In this document: in pieces, positions 48,201 through 59,645 of the stretch
Position numbering within the stretch: position 1 is the first letter of the stretch
Layout of the letters: every line of letters starts with the position of its first letter
Assembly: GCF_002234675.1 (NCBI RefSeq)
Contig: NC_019867.2
Location: forward strand, 29,811,166 to 29,875,165
Source: Oryzias latipes
Taxonomy: Eukaryota; Chordata; Actinopteri; Beloniformes; Adrianichthyidae
Length of the DNA: 64,000 nt
Direction of reading: 5' to 3'
Notes under the pieces: generated by a model
What the model was told of the DNA's origin: nothing
What the model saw: only the letters and a program-made list of their open reading frames with translations
Databases searched by the model: none
Translations under genes and position numbers: made by a program

Positions 48201-51200
48201 GACAAGAAAAAGAAAACACCCCATACAAAGGTAAAAATGACCAGTTTTTTCCAAAGACAACCCCTATCACTACAAGCATCATGAAGGAATGAATGACCAC
48301 TCATGGAGAAAGAGAGTGATAACAAAAGAAAAAACAAGTCATTGGAAATAATACAATAGGATTTTCTGGATTCCTTTTTTTTACAGTCTGGCTCTTTCAA
48401 TTTGTGGCGCTATCTGCAGCGGCCTTAGCATTTGCCTATATTGTGTAATAGTCCACTGAACACATTGGCTAAAGTCTCCTTTATTTCCTAAGTAGATTGA
48501 TGTATTTTGGAGTACAGGATTTTGTACAAGGGTTATCCTGCTGAGCTTTACCTTTTCACTATGCTGTCATCTGTTGGGTCAAGGCAGCAAAAACCAGGAC
48601 AGAAAAATACCAAACAAACTGGTCAAATGAGACAGGTCTGTCCTGTGTTTTTCATAGAGTCTGTGGACTCTGCGTTTAGTCAACAAAAAGTTCCAAAAAT
48701 AAATGGATGAGAATGAAACCAGACTGATGTCCGACATCTTTGTTGTGAAGATAACCTGAGACTTCTCTGACAGGACCAGGAGTCAGATCCTCCATGGATT
48801 TAATCATCACATGACACTTGTTGATTTCTCTGCAGCTAAAACAGAAACCAGGAAAGGACAACCCCATCTTCTTCCCCACGGATTCAGAGTATGACTGGCT
48901 GTTGGCAAAGACGTATGTGAAGAGCGCAGACTTCAACCTGCATGAGCTCAACTTTCACCTGCTGCGCACTCACCTGCTGGCTGAGGTGTTTGCGGTTTCT
49001 CTGCAGCGCAACCTTCCCAGAGTTCACCCTGTCTTCAAGGTACCTGAAGCTGATCCGTCACAATGTTGATGTACTCTTTCTGGGTCTTCACCACTCTGTC
49101 TCCCTTTCAGCTCCTTATCCGTCACACACGCTACACCTTGCAGATCAATTTCTTGGCTCGAAACTTGCTCATCTCAAAGATTGGAACTGTTACCCTGGTG
49201 AGGGAACTTCAGAAGATTTCTTCAGTATTTGTGGATCATCTGAAGTCTCTAAATTTGCTTTAATTGCCTGTTTAGTACACAGCATCTGGTGGAAAAGGCA
49301 TACTGACCCTCTTGGACAGGAGTGTCTCCTCCATGACCTACAGATCCCTCTGCATACCTGATGACATCGCTGATCGCGGCCTGGAAGATGTGCCCAACTT
49401 CTACTACAGGGACGATGGGCTGAAGCTGTGGAACATCATGCACAGGTTGGTAGTTTCTATGCTTTAATTTTTACTTTAGCTATAGTCATATGTACCACCA
49501 CTGACCCGTACGTGTCTCCCGGGTTTTTGGGTTGTCCAGACCCAAAGAAGTTTGTAGCGAGGAATGGCAGCCTCTTAAAAGGAGCACAGATTCCCTTATA
49601 CCCGTACGGGCATCTCAAGAGAAGTCATAAAAATGTAATGTACGATTGTCATGCGTCTGGTAAATGTATTTTGTATATTTGTGAGGCTTTTGGAAGATGG
49701 ACACACTCATGTTGAATGAGTGATGCTACCATACAGTATTCCTACACCACACGCATCAGGCGGGTTCTTGAATGTTCACTCAAACTCCTTTCTGTCTCAT
49801 TTCTATTTGTCTGGCTGGCTGCATGCAAGGAGCCTATAAGGATTATGCATTTGTCACGTAAACACAACTCATGAGATGGCTATTCATGTAGATGTGACTT
49901 CCCTTTAGTTTTACTCCATGCTTCAATAAAACTAGTTTGTGTTATTGTGTTGTGGATTTATTCCACTCCCTTCTTCTGGGAGAATCCTGAGAAATGCCTT
50001 TACGCTTGAGAAAAGCCTTCACCTACTGGTCAGCAGAGCTCCTCTCCTCTTCATCATTGTTGGCATTAGTTGCATGCACATTTGGTTACCAAGCAATTGA
50101 TTTTGGAGTGTTGATCCAAGTTGTCCACTCATTCATTCATTCATTAATGCAGTCATTTCTCTTCTTCCGTTGTGACCATTTTGGAGTCATGGGGCTGCTG
50201 GAGCCTATCCTGGCCACTTGTAGGTGGAGACAGGGGACATCCTGGACAGGTCGCCAGCCTGTCGAAGTTGTCCACTAATTTCTCAAGTATATCAATCTTG
50301 TGTCTACTTGATCATTCAGGACTCAAAGTTTCTTTATTTCTTCCCTCCATCAGTTGTTTCTGTTGGATCTTAATGACTGTCCTCAGCCAAGAAATTGTGA
50401 TTTTGTTCTGCCTTTGCATTCATTAATCACTTAGCTTTTCTTCTGGGCCTTGGTCAAATCGCTTTTTTCAATACATTTGCTATAAATTATGTTTTAAGAC
50501 ACTGCTAAGTCTTAAAGTCTCGCCACTGTTGCATTGACCTGACACTGGACATAACTGAAATACAACTTAAATAACTCAACACAAAATTTAAGTAAAGGTG
50601 TTTGGTTTGGTTTGTGTTCTTCTCCAAGGTTTGTTCACGACATCCTCAGCTTCTACTACAAGAACGATGGCATGGTCCAGAATGATGCTGAGCTGCAGAA
50701 CTGGATTCAGGAGATCTTTGAAAATGGCTTTCTGAGACGCAGTGAGACCGGTGGGTGAATTTTATAAAGTTGGAGATAAATACATTCCAGGAACATCAGA
50801 TAATGGTTGATCTCATCTTAACCGCTGTAAGTGAAAATGTTTCCCTCCTAATCCTCAGGAATCCCACAGAAGTTTACCACTGTGGCTGAGCTGGTCAAGT
50901 TTGTTACCATGGTGATGTTCACCTGCTCTGCACAGCATGCTGCTGTGAACACTGGACAGGTGAGTCTGTTTGTTTAACTTAAATATTTAATAGAATAATG
51001 GAGAAGTCTTTTCTTTACCCATTAAAATGTCCTATTTCTTGCAATAAATCATTGTCACTACTGATTCAAACATTTCTTCCCTGAAGTATGACCTTTATGG
51101 CTGGATGCCCAATGGCCCCTCCACCATGCAGGAACCCCCTCCAACCCAGAAGGGTAAAGCAGATGAAGCCAGCTTCCTGTCCACTCTACCGGATGTTCAG

Positions 51201-51662
51201 ACTACAGTAAACATTATGGCTACCGTCTGGTTGCTCAGTATGGAGGCCTCTGACGCGGTAAGAGAACAGGGGTTTTGACAGCATCTTTATTCTCTGAACC
51301 CTGATGACTTCAATCATTGTTACCGTGGTGACACTCCTGTACCACCATGTTCTGCTGAAGAGACTTTGGGATTTAATTCCAACAATCTAACATGTGTTTA
51401 TCTCTAAAACATTTGTGCAGATCTAGTTTTCTTAATGCTCCTGATAGAAATGTGTGACTGAAAATGTCTGTTTTCTCCACAGCAATACCTTCATGAGTTT
51501 GTAGAGGATCATTTCATTGAGGACTTTCCCAACCACAAGGTCACCGTGTTCCAGCGAGAACTCAAGAAACTAAGCAAAGAAATCCAGAAAAGAAACAGGG
51601 ATCTGGAGCTGCCATACACCTATCTGGATCCGAAGCTGGTGGAGAACAGTGTAGCCATTTGA
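39238..51662 (+). CDS. Lipoxygenase B (ALOXE3/ALOX15B-like), intact, 14 exons
   Basis: Tandem paralogue of LOX-A with the same exon lengths: 39238-39387, 40970-41168, 41258-41339, 46521-46643, 46725-46828, 47273-47439, 47533-47676, 48836-49039, 49111-49197, 49276-49445, 50629-50750, 50859-50959, 51087-51257, 51483-51662. It encodes 667 aa with no stop or frame break. Iron ligands His364, His369, His544, Asn548 and Ile667 are all present, and Ala407 marks an S-type active site. By hand count it differs from LOX-A at about 39 residues. B keeps the usual SAQHAAVN around ligand 544 where A has SAQHTAVN, and reads KNDGM where A has KYDWM (exon 11). Exons 11-14 hold most differences. Function is inferred from family: oxygenation or hydroperoxide isomerisation of polyunsaturated fatty acids, membrane-targeted through PLAT. 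Exact substrate is unknown. Confidence 0.93.
39782..40373 (+). mobile_element. L1/Tx1-like LINE ORF2 C-terminal fossil (LOX-B intron 1)
   Basis: Counterpart of 9019-9602 with the same [16 protein letters not shown] codons. Inherited through the duplication. Confidence 0.6.
41535..43650 (+). mobile_element. RTE-clade LINE fossil (LOX-B intron 3)
   Basis: Counterpart of 10755-13660 without the two later insertions. Leader near 41540, endonuclease codons ([27 protein letters not shown]) at 42050-42240, a middle segment at 42460-42660 lost from copy A, and RT codons ([32 protein letters not shown]) at 43350-43545. Confidence 0.85.
43656..43893 (-). mobile_element. tRNA-derived SINE (LOX-B intron 3)
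   Basis: Counterpart of 13668-13905, nearly identical. Confidence 0.65.
44325..44914 (-). mobile_element. Gypsy-type retrotransposon fossil fragment
   Basis: Counterpart of 14341-14990, a little shorter. Broken, without LTRs. Present in both blocks, hence pre-duplication. Confidence 0.5.
45030..45330 (-). mobile_element. (GATTT)n-tailed retroposon, B-specific copy
   Basis: Same family as 12613-13051 (ATTTGATTTGATTTGAAATG, GGGAGTGGGAGGAAGCGAAC) but inserted at a different place in intron 3. The copy-A equivalent (about 15093) is empty. The following 45331-45475 is also B-specific and unassigned. Confidence 0.75.
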
Positions 51663-51764
51663 ACCCTGCTGAGGGTCCACTTTCAGCAAAATCCTCCAAC
51701 GTCAAACCCAGACTTATGCTATGTTATTTATTTTATTATATCAGTTTATTCTCTTCTTTTGGGG

Positions 51765-51975
51765 GAGCGGTGAGCTGCAGCCAAACTGCGCACGGAAGGC
51801 AGTAGAGTTAAGGGTCTTGCCTAAGGGCCCTCACTGGGGGATGTTAATTGCTCGCAATATGGTAATTGCCCCAGTATCATTGTTCATTCCCCTCCAGGGG
51901 GAGGGGACTCGAATCCAGATTTTCTGCGTGGTAGTCTGTCACCTTACCAACCAAACTACCCAGCCGCCATGCATC
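51765..51975 (-). mobile_element. tRNA-derived SINE in LOX-B 3' UTR
   Basis: Counterpart of 23050-23285, between the stop codon and the AATAAA at 52185-52190. Confidence 0.7.
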
Positions 51976-52184
51976 CATACTCGTTTTGATTCAAAGTCTA
52001 ACTTTGAGACACTTTAATGATATGACATACAGTCATTCAAAGCAAAACATAAAATAACAAGAATACCTGTTGGACTTTATTAACATCCACCGTAGAACAC
52101 GTACACCCTTTACATTGAGGCAGAACAACTGACTTCCTCACTTTGTGTCTTTTCAGTGCGGCTTTAAGTCAGTTCCAAGCACTA

Positions 52185-52190
52185 AATAAA
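52185..52190 (+). terminator. Candidate LOX-B poly(A) signal AATAAA
   Basis: Conserved in position and context with 24366-24371, about 525 bp after the stop codon. Confidence 0.5.
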
Positions 52191-53548
52191 CAACAGACAA
52201 ACGTGAAATGTTACATGGAAAGTGAGGACATGTAATTAAAATGTCTACAATGTATCGAAACATTTGAATAAAGCAATAAATATCTACACAATCATCCAGT
52301 TTGCAGAAGTTGAGCAATGTGTCGTGAGGCAGAGCTCAGTGCTGCCTCACCTTGCAGCCTATGCTGTTATTCTACAGGAAATATGCAAAATACAGACAAA
52401 AATAGTTCAAATGATTTAAATCGTACAAAAAACTTTATTTATGGAACAGATTAGTGGACGTCTTTTATGGTGGCGGGTGATGCTACCTTTCTTGACAGCA
52501 CCTCCCTGGTTGACTCAACATTGAAACTAGACGTCGCTGTGTCATTCGGTGTGAATGCAGCTTTGGTCTGATCTCTTTCATTTATTGAGAAATCAGCAGG
52601 GAAGTGTCTTTTGCTTTATATTGCTTTTTTTATGTCACTTATTTATACTTTTGTTGTGACCTTATATCTGCTGTTTTGGTATTATTGCCTTATGAGCTTG
52701 TATTTGTTTGACTGAGGTCATTTCAATGCACCATTCAAATTAATAAAACCTAAATTTAACAACCATTAATGCTGTGACTTTCTTTCTTACACATATTGTC
52801 ACATCTTTTATTGCTATAATAATTTTTCTCTGAATCTAATTAATACTGCTTTGGTTTTTATTCTTACTGATAAAAAAATAAAAGGTCCAGTGACGGAATC
52901 AACTAAGAAACTGTGCTGAAATCTTTCTTCTTGAACTGCACCCCCCACCCACAGGATCCTTCCAGCTTCCATTAATAAAGGATGTTATATTATGCTCATG
53001 GCCCGTGGATGAACAAGCATGAGCATGACTGCATCCGATTCTCATTAAACCTTTTAAGTACCATGTGCCTTCAGGACAAACTCTGACAGAAGCAGGAACG
53101 GCCTGCTCTTCATTCTTCTTGGGGTTGCCAAAAAGTTCAAAGTAAATTATTTGGGTTTTGTAGTGCAGTCATTCAAATTGACTCTAAACTTTTCTTGAAT
53201 GGAAAGAAAAAAAACGTATCCCTCCACTGACGGTCGATTTAACTGTGTTTGCAAAGACAAGGAGAGTGACTTTTTTAAAATAAACTAACCAGAAAAGCTG
53301 CAATTAGTTCTGACCAACAATAGAACAGATTGTCTACTGCAGGGCTGGCCAAGCTGGTCCTTTTAGAACCTCAATCTAGCCTGGTTCCAGCTCTCCTGGA
53401 ATGTTTGATGCAGACTACCCAAAACTGGTGTGTTCAGCCAATCAGGATGTGGAATCACTTGAGTCAGCCAATCAGATGGTCAATAAAAAGGCTGGGGGGG
53501 GTATTCGGTCATTCCCGGTCTGGCCGCTGGAACACTTCAGAAATAGAC

Positions 53549-56500
53549 GAGGGACGGCCAAGATGACGTCTGCGTAGGTACGTACCTTCTGAGCTCCTGC
53601 AAAAGTTATCAGACATTTCATCCAAAAGACCAAGAAAACAGCTCAAAATTTTTCTGGAAGAGACCAACGGACATGGAAGCTTTTCCCTCCTCTTCTTCCT
53701 AAAACTCCAAGTAGGCCCCCAGCTGCAAAAAAAGCTTTGCTGGCAGCTGGACAAAGCTCTTCTGATTCAAATGAAGTCATTGCTGTTTTATCTGAGCTGA
53801 TAAACAAGCGAGCCGACTCATTGGAAATGCGTGCAGATTCATTGGAAAGGCTAATAAATGACAACTCAAAGAAGATAGATGAAAACACGCTGAAGATTGA
53901 AGGCATAAGGAGAAGCTTAGAATTTGCATGCAACGAAATAAAAGACACGCAAAAGTCTTTGAAAGATGTTGACCAACGTTTGAAGAATGAAGAAAAAACC
54001 GTGGCAGCTCTTCAGGCCCAGGTTCTGGAACTGGAGTCATATTCAAGGAGGTGGAACTTGAAACTCTTTGGTGTCACTGAAAGCCCTGATGAAGATGTGA
54101 AAGCCAAGGTCACTGAGATATGTCAGAGCATCGTTGTAGAAGACTTGCAGCAGGTTTTTTCTGCCATTGATGTTACGCATCGCCTTGGGAAACCCAATCC
54201 AAGCAACACGAGGATCTTTCCACAGCTGTCAGAGAAGCCCGGCTGAAAGTGTGGCCCCTAATCCAAAAAGCCAGAGAGGAGGGAAAACGAGCTTACTTTG
54301 TGGGCAGCAGAGCCTTCATCAACGGTCAAGAAGTCAAGTGATCAGGTCACTGGTGGTTATGTCTCTGACATTGTTGCCAACTCACTAAAAACTGAAACAG
54401 GATGGATCTGACTGAACTTCTAACTTACCGAGGCCCACTTGGAAACACAAAACCTGAATATTCTGATGTGGGCTTAGTTCAGTTTTTCCTCTTTCGGGAA
54501 TGTTTTGAATACCTTCAGTATTCACAAAATATTGTTGAGCTATTGTGTTTGACACATTTACTAATGTGCAGGTTAAGCTCAGAGAATACGTTTCTTTTCT
54601 TAGTGTTTGAGAGTACTTTTTCTTGTTCTAAATATTTCATTGTCTATGGTTTCCCTCAACGCCAGGGGGTTGAGAAGTAATATCAAACGAAAAGATATAT
54701 TTTTATTTCTTAAGCAGCTGAATGCAGATCTTTTATTTTGTCAGGAATCTCATTCTGTTTGTTCTGATGTAAATTTCTGGAAAACACAGTGGGGGAATGA
54801 TTCATGGTTTTCTCATCACTCTGAAAAATCAGCAGGAGTTTTAACCCTAAAACATAAATTTAACGGGAATGTTCTGCATACAGAATCTGATGCTAAAGGT
54901 CACTTTGTTGGGCAAGTTATTGATTACAATAATAATATCATAATTATTTTCAAAATATACGGCTACAACTCGAACACAGAAAATAAACAACTATTTCTTA
55001 TAATTGAGAGTACATTGAAAAAATGGCTTCAGAAATTTCCAAACTCTGCAATTATTGTGGGGGGAGATTTTAATATGACTTCAAACCCTCAAATTGATCG
55101 GATGCCACCCTCGAATCATAATCGCAAAAATATATTTTTCGAATCTTTTATGGAACAGTTTAAACTGGTCGATATCTGGAGACTCAAACATCCTAATATA
55201 CCATCTTTTACATGGAGTAATAAATCTAGAACAGCCCTCTCTCCATTAGACTTTTGGTTAATTTCTAGTGATTTACAAGATAAGGATATTTCAGTCAATG
55301 TCTTACCGTGTCCACTTAGTGACCATCAAGCTGTCCGTATAGATATTGTTATGTGTCCCTCACAAAATGTCAGTAAATCTCATTATTGGAAATTAAACAA
55401 CTCGCTGCTCAAAATTACAGGAGTGCAAACAAAAATTAACGATCTTCTTTCAACATTTTTTAATAAAGCCAAATTGGAGAACTCTTTCTCAGTTAATTGG
55501 GAGTTGTTTAAATATGAATCAGCCAAGTTTTTAAGAACATTTGGTGGCAATTTAGCTAAACTAAGAAAGCAACAAGAGCATGACTTAATCACAGGCATCT
55601 CAGTACTATCACAAAAACCTCCAGACAGCTTGTCAGATGAGCAGAAACTACAAATGATCAAACTACAGGAAGACTTGGATCAAGTTTATAAAAGAAAAGC
55701 AGAAGGAGCCTTCATTAGATCCAGAAAACAATGGCTTAAGGAGAACAAAACTCCTCTTATTTTTTTTAAATGGAGAAGCATCAAAGACAAATAAACACTA
55801 TTAACGAGTTAAAAATTAATGACATAAATTGTAGTGATGCTAAAATAATCTCCAACTATTGTTCATCATTTTATAAGAATCTGTATTCATCACAATATTC
55901 TGAAATAGAAGCTGAGATCTTTCTGAATTCTTTAAACAGTACCAGAACAATTAAAGACTCTGAGAAAGAACTTTGTGATGATCCAGTAAGTCTTTGAGAA
56001 GTCTGTGACTGCATCAAGATGTTAAAACCAAATAAATCTCCAGGAACTGATGGATTCACTTCTGAATTTTATACTTTATTCTACCAGCAGATGGCGCCCT
56101 TTTTACTGGAAGTTTACAACGAATGTATTTCTAATGACACCCTACCCTGGAGTATGACCCAAGGACTTATTACCCTTATCCCAAAACCTCACAAAGATTT
56201 ACTCTATATTGATAATTGGAGACCCATCTGTCTTCTTAATAATGATTACAAAATTTTAGCTTTAGTTTTTGCTAAAATAATTGAATCTGTTCTTAACTCA
56301 GTAATAGATGAATCACAATCAGGTTTTTTACCCAACAGACAAATCACAAACAACATTCGTTTAGTTTTGGACATACTCGATTACTCTTATCTAAGTGCAG
56401 ATGACAGAAGACATCAGTCACGTATCTTGGTATAATAATATCAAAAACTGAAAATGATAGAGGTAATACTAACTTTTTTCCAATTATTGATAAAATGAAA

Positions 56501-57975
56501 AAGAGGTTTAACCTCTGGCTCTTACGTGACCTTTCCATTAAAGGTGGAATTCTCCTCTCCAAGGCTGAAGGGCTCTCCAGAGTCATTTATGCCGCTCAGT
56601 CTCTTTATGTCAGTAACATCGTTAGCAAAACTGTTGATAAACTGCTATGCGACTTTGTCTGGACAAACCGAACTCATCATATAAGGAAATCTGTTCTAAT
56701 GAATGATTACACTAGTGGGGGTCTGAACTTTCTGGATTTCAGTACCTTAAATATGACTTTTAAAATCAATTGGATTAGAAAGTTTTTGAAAAATCCGAAC
56801 TCTCTGTGGAACTTCATTCCCAATTATATTTTCTCCCAGGTTGGTGGTCTCGACTTTTTACTGCTCTGCTCCTACAAGCCCGACAAAGTGCCCATCAAAC
56901 TGTCTTCATTTCATAAACAGATGTTACTTGCTTGGTCCATGATTTATAAACATCATTTTTCTCCTCACAGGTTTTACATTTGGAACAATAGATATATTCT
57001 TTGTAAAAACAAAACTATCTTTATTCAACAGTGGTTTGATAATAATATCAGACTAGTTAGTCAATTATTCAATCAACAAAGTCAACTTTACACTTACATC
57101 GAATTTCTTCAGTTCTACCAGATCCCTGTTTCTGTGAAGGATTTTTCGGTTGTTTTTGATGCTGTTTCCCTCAACCTCACCTATCTTTATAAAGGATCTC
57201 CATCTGCTCCCCAACCACAGCTTCATGTGACGGACACTGCTGTCGGAAAACTCTGCTTCTCTGCTTTGAGAAATCAAAACAAAGCCATCCAAAGACTGTT
57301 TCAGCAGGAGCTAAAAACTGAATCCCCGGCCATAACTTTCTGGACTTCACATCACGGTCAAATGTGTTGGGAAAAGGTTTGGCTTCTGCCAAACAAATAT
57401 CTTCTAAACAACAAAGTGAAAGAGGTTTCGTTCAAGATCATTCATAGGTTTTATCCAACAAATCAGTATATGCAAAGACTGAAAAGGGATATTGATAAAA
57501 ACTGTTCTTTCTGTTCTCAGTCTGAGGAAAAGTTAGTGCATATTTTTACACAGTACACAGAAAAAATGTGGGACAAATTTGATAAAAACTCAAATTTATC
57601 CACATTTTAATTTAACCTGGAAAAACATCTTATTTGGTTACGTTAATTATGATAAGACATTTTTATCTCAATTTTATTTAATAAATCTACTGATTTTATT
57701 AACCAAGTATTATATTGACAAATCTAAATTCAGCAATAAAGCTCTTAATTTTCTTGGTTTACTAGCAAGTTAGATGTTACTTACATTCCATTTCCCCCAG
57801 TACAAACAAAAAAGCTATTAAAACGTATCACCTTGCTCAGCTGTATAATTTAATGTAAGTTTATTTTCTTGATTGTATATCCCCTGGCGTTTATTTTGAA
57901 CATTTGATGTACAGTTTATTGTTTCTTGTTCTGCATCAATAAAAAAATAAATAAAAAAACAAACAAAAAAAAACA
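53549..57975 (+). mobile_element. L1/Tx1-like LINE, near full length but internally deleted
   Basis: Flanked by a perfect 15-bp duplication, ACTTCAGAAATAGAC (53534-53548, 57976-57990). It starts GAGGGACGGCCAAGATGACG, L1-like, and ends in an A-rich tail after AATAAA. ORF1 (open 53737-54246): a coiled coil (ADSLEMRADSLERLINDNSK) and an RRM start (YSRRWNLKLFGV); about 90 nt are missing before the C-terminal VREARLKVWPLIQKAREEGK, which lies in another frame. ORF2 endonuclease (54646-55330): SLNARGL, FCQESHS, GGDFNMT, SDHQAVR. RT (56019-56430): NKSPGTDGF, LIPKP, NWRPICLLN, QSGFLPNRQI. A frameshift lies at the T-run near 55760, a TGA at 55996-55998, and a deletion at about 56435 removes the catalytic YADD core. 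The C-terminal CSFCSQSEEKLVHIF follows at about 57510-57555. Not competent. Confidence 0.92.
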
Positions 57976-57990
57976 ACTTCAGAAATAGAC

Positions 57991-58117
57991 CGTTAAGTTT
58001 TACAGAGAGCGTCCAGCAGAGGGCGGTAGAGGCCGCTGCAGGCTGAGGCCCTGCAGCAGAAGAAGAGGCGGACTCCACCGCTGCTGTGGTTCGTCAGATC
58101 CGCATCGACCCGCTCCG
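57991..58117 (+). promoter_or_regulatory. gstt promoter/5' UTR interval
   Basis: Only 127 bp separate the LINE target duplication from the gstt ATG. The stretch is GC-rich (CAGAGGGCGGTAGAGG near 58017) with no TATA box. The LINE therefore sits in, or just upstream of, the gstt promoter. Confidence 0.4.
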
Positions 58118-59612
58118 ATGGCGCCTGGCCGGCTGGAGGTGTACCTGGACCTGCTGTCGCAGCCCTGCCGGGCCGTGCAGATCCTGCTGACCCGCACCGG
58201 GATCCCGCATAAGGTCTGCGCCGTGGCGCTGCGCAAAGGTAACTTACTAACCTTCCCGCAGGGAGGGAGCTGAACGAGCCAGCTGAGCTGACGAGTCGGG
58301 ATCACCTACTAGCGCTTAGTTCTGACCTCTGAGCCCGTGAACTTTAACCCACAACAGATTCAGATGAAGCGCGAGACCGCGACTGTAAAGAGAATGGAAG
58401 GAGAACATTTTTCTGCAGTGAACCTTAATGGATCATGATCTGCACCTCCTGTCTCACTCTCACTGCTACCAAAACGATCAAAAGAGTCGGGTCCACCTCA
58501 CCTGCTGAACACACGTCTGTCTGACTTCTATATCTAATAGGCTGCAGTCTCTGCCAGAAAATCATTTTTCACGTCACAAGTTCAACTTGACTTAAGATGA
58601 GGTTACCTGAAACATTAAATTATTTAAAAAATTCCATTTAAAACCAATTGAATTAGGTTCCTTCCATTAGGCTCCTTTTTGACTTGACTTGTTTACATTT
58701 TGTTAAAAAAACTTTTTGAACTCCACATTTTAGACAGAACAGAGTGTGGAGATGAGGGGAGATGTTTTTATAAAGTTGACTTCATGCCGTAGACAGAATC
58801 CAATTTTCAAATCTGCTGTTGAGACTAAATTTCAGGGATTTGCTTTGACCTCTGTTTGAGTGAACTTCCTTAATGAGTCCATTTCTGCTGCTCGCTCGCT
58901 TGTATCTATTTATTTATTTAGTTAGTTAGTTTGTGTTCAGCTTTTTGACACCAAAACCCAAGTGGGATCTCTGTCTCCTGGTCCAGATGTCTGATCACAC
59001 GTGTCCTCCAGCCTTCTTCCTCCTCCAATCACAGCTTAGGTCTTCCTCTGTCCCTGCAGGTCAACAGAAACAAAAAGCTTCTTTTCTGCACAAAGCATGA
59101 ATGTGGTTTGAAGCCTGATGTGGATCAGCTTTGAGAGCTTTGAACGCAGTAAAGGTTGTAGGGAATAAGGTGAAAAATCCCTTTTATTAACTTACAATAG
59201 TCACGTAATCGTCTGTATACGTGCAGCCAGTGCTGATCTTCTGTGTTGGCTGCACAGACCAGAGGAAGGGTTAAGGTTAGGGTTACCTTTAGGTTTAGGT
59301 TAATACGTACGACCATTATCAACATTTAGCCTTGGACACACTTAAAATGCATGCAGTGCAGCCATACGCATCTTAAATTACCATGTTTTTGTGCTCAGTC
59401 GCATAAATAATATCAACCTTTATTTCAACATGGGCTCAACTTTATGAAAGTTAAGAGACGCTGGATGAAGGATATAGATGTAATTGTTTCTAACAGGTCG
59501 TTTGTGTTTTTCAGGAGAACACAGGACCCCAGAGTTCACCAAACTGAACCCCATGCAGAAGGTTCCCGTCATGGTGGACAACGGCTTTGTGCTCACAGAG
59601 AGGTGTGCATGT

Positions 59613-59645
<33 letters not shown>

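Larger units (their letters stand above)
38290..53482 (+). repeat. Duplicated block B (contains LOX-B)
   Basis: The more compact copy of the duplication. It lacks all the A-specific insertions and so shows their empty sites. It contains one B-specific retroposon (45030-45330) and about 410 bp (45663-46075) missing from A near 15287. Confidence 0.92.

Noticed and set aside
59262-59300. Telomere-like GGGTTAGGGTT stretch in gstt intron 1
   Set aside because: Only two or three imperfect units; common by chance in fish introns.
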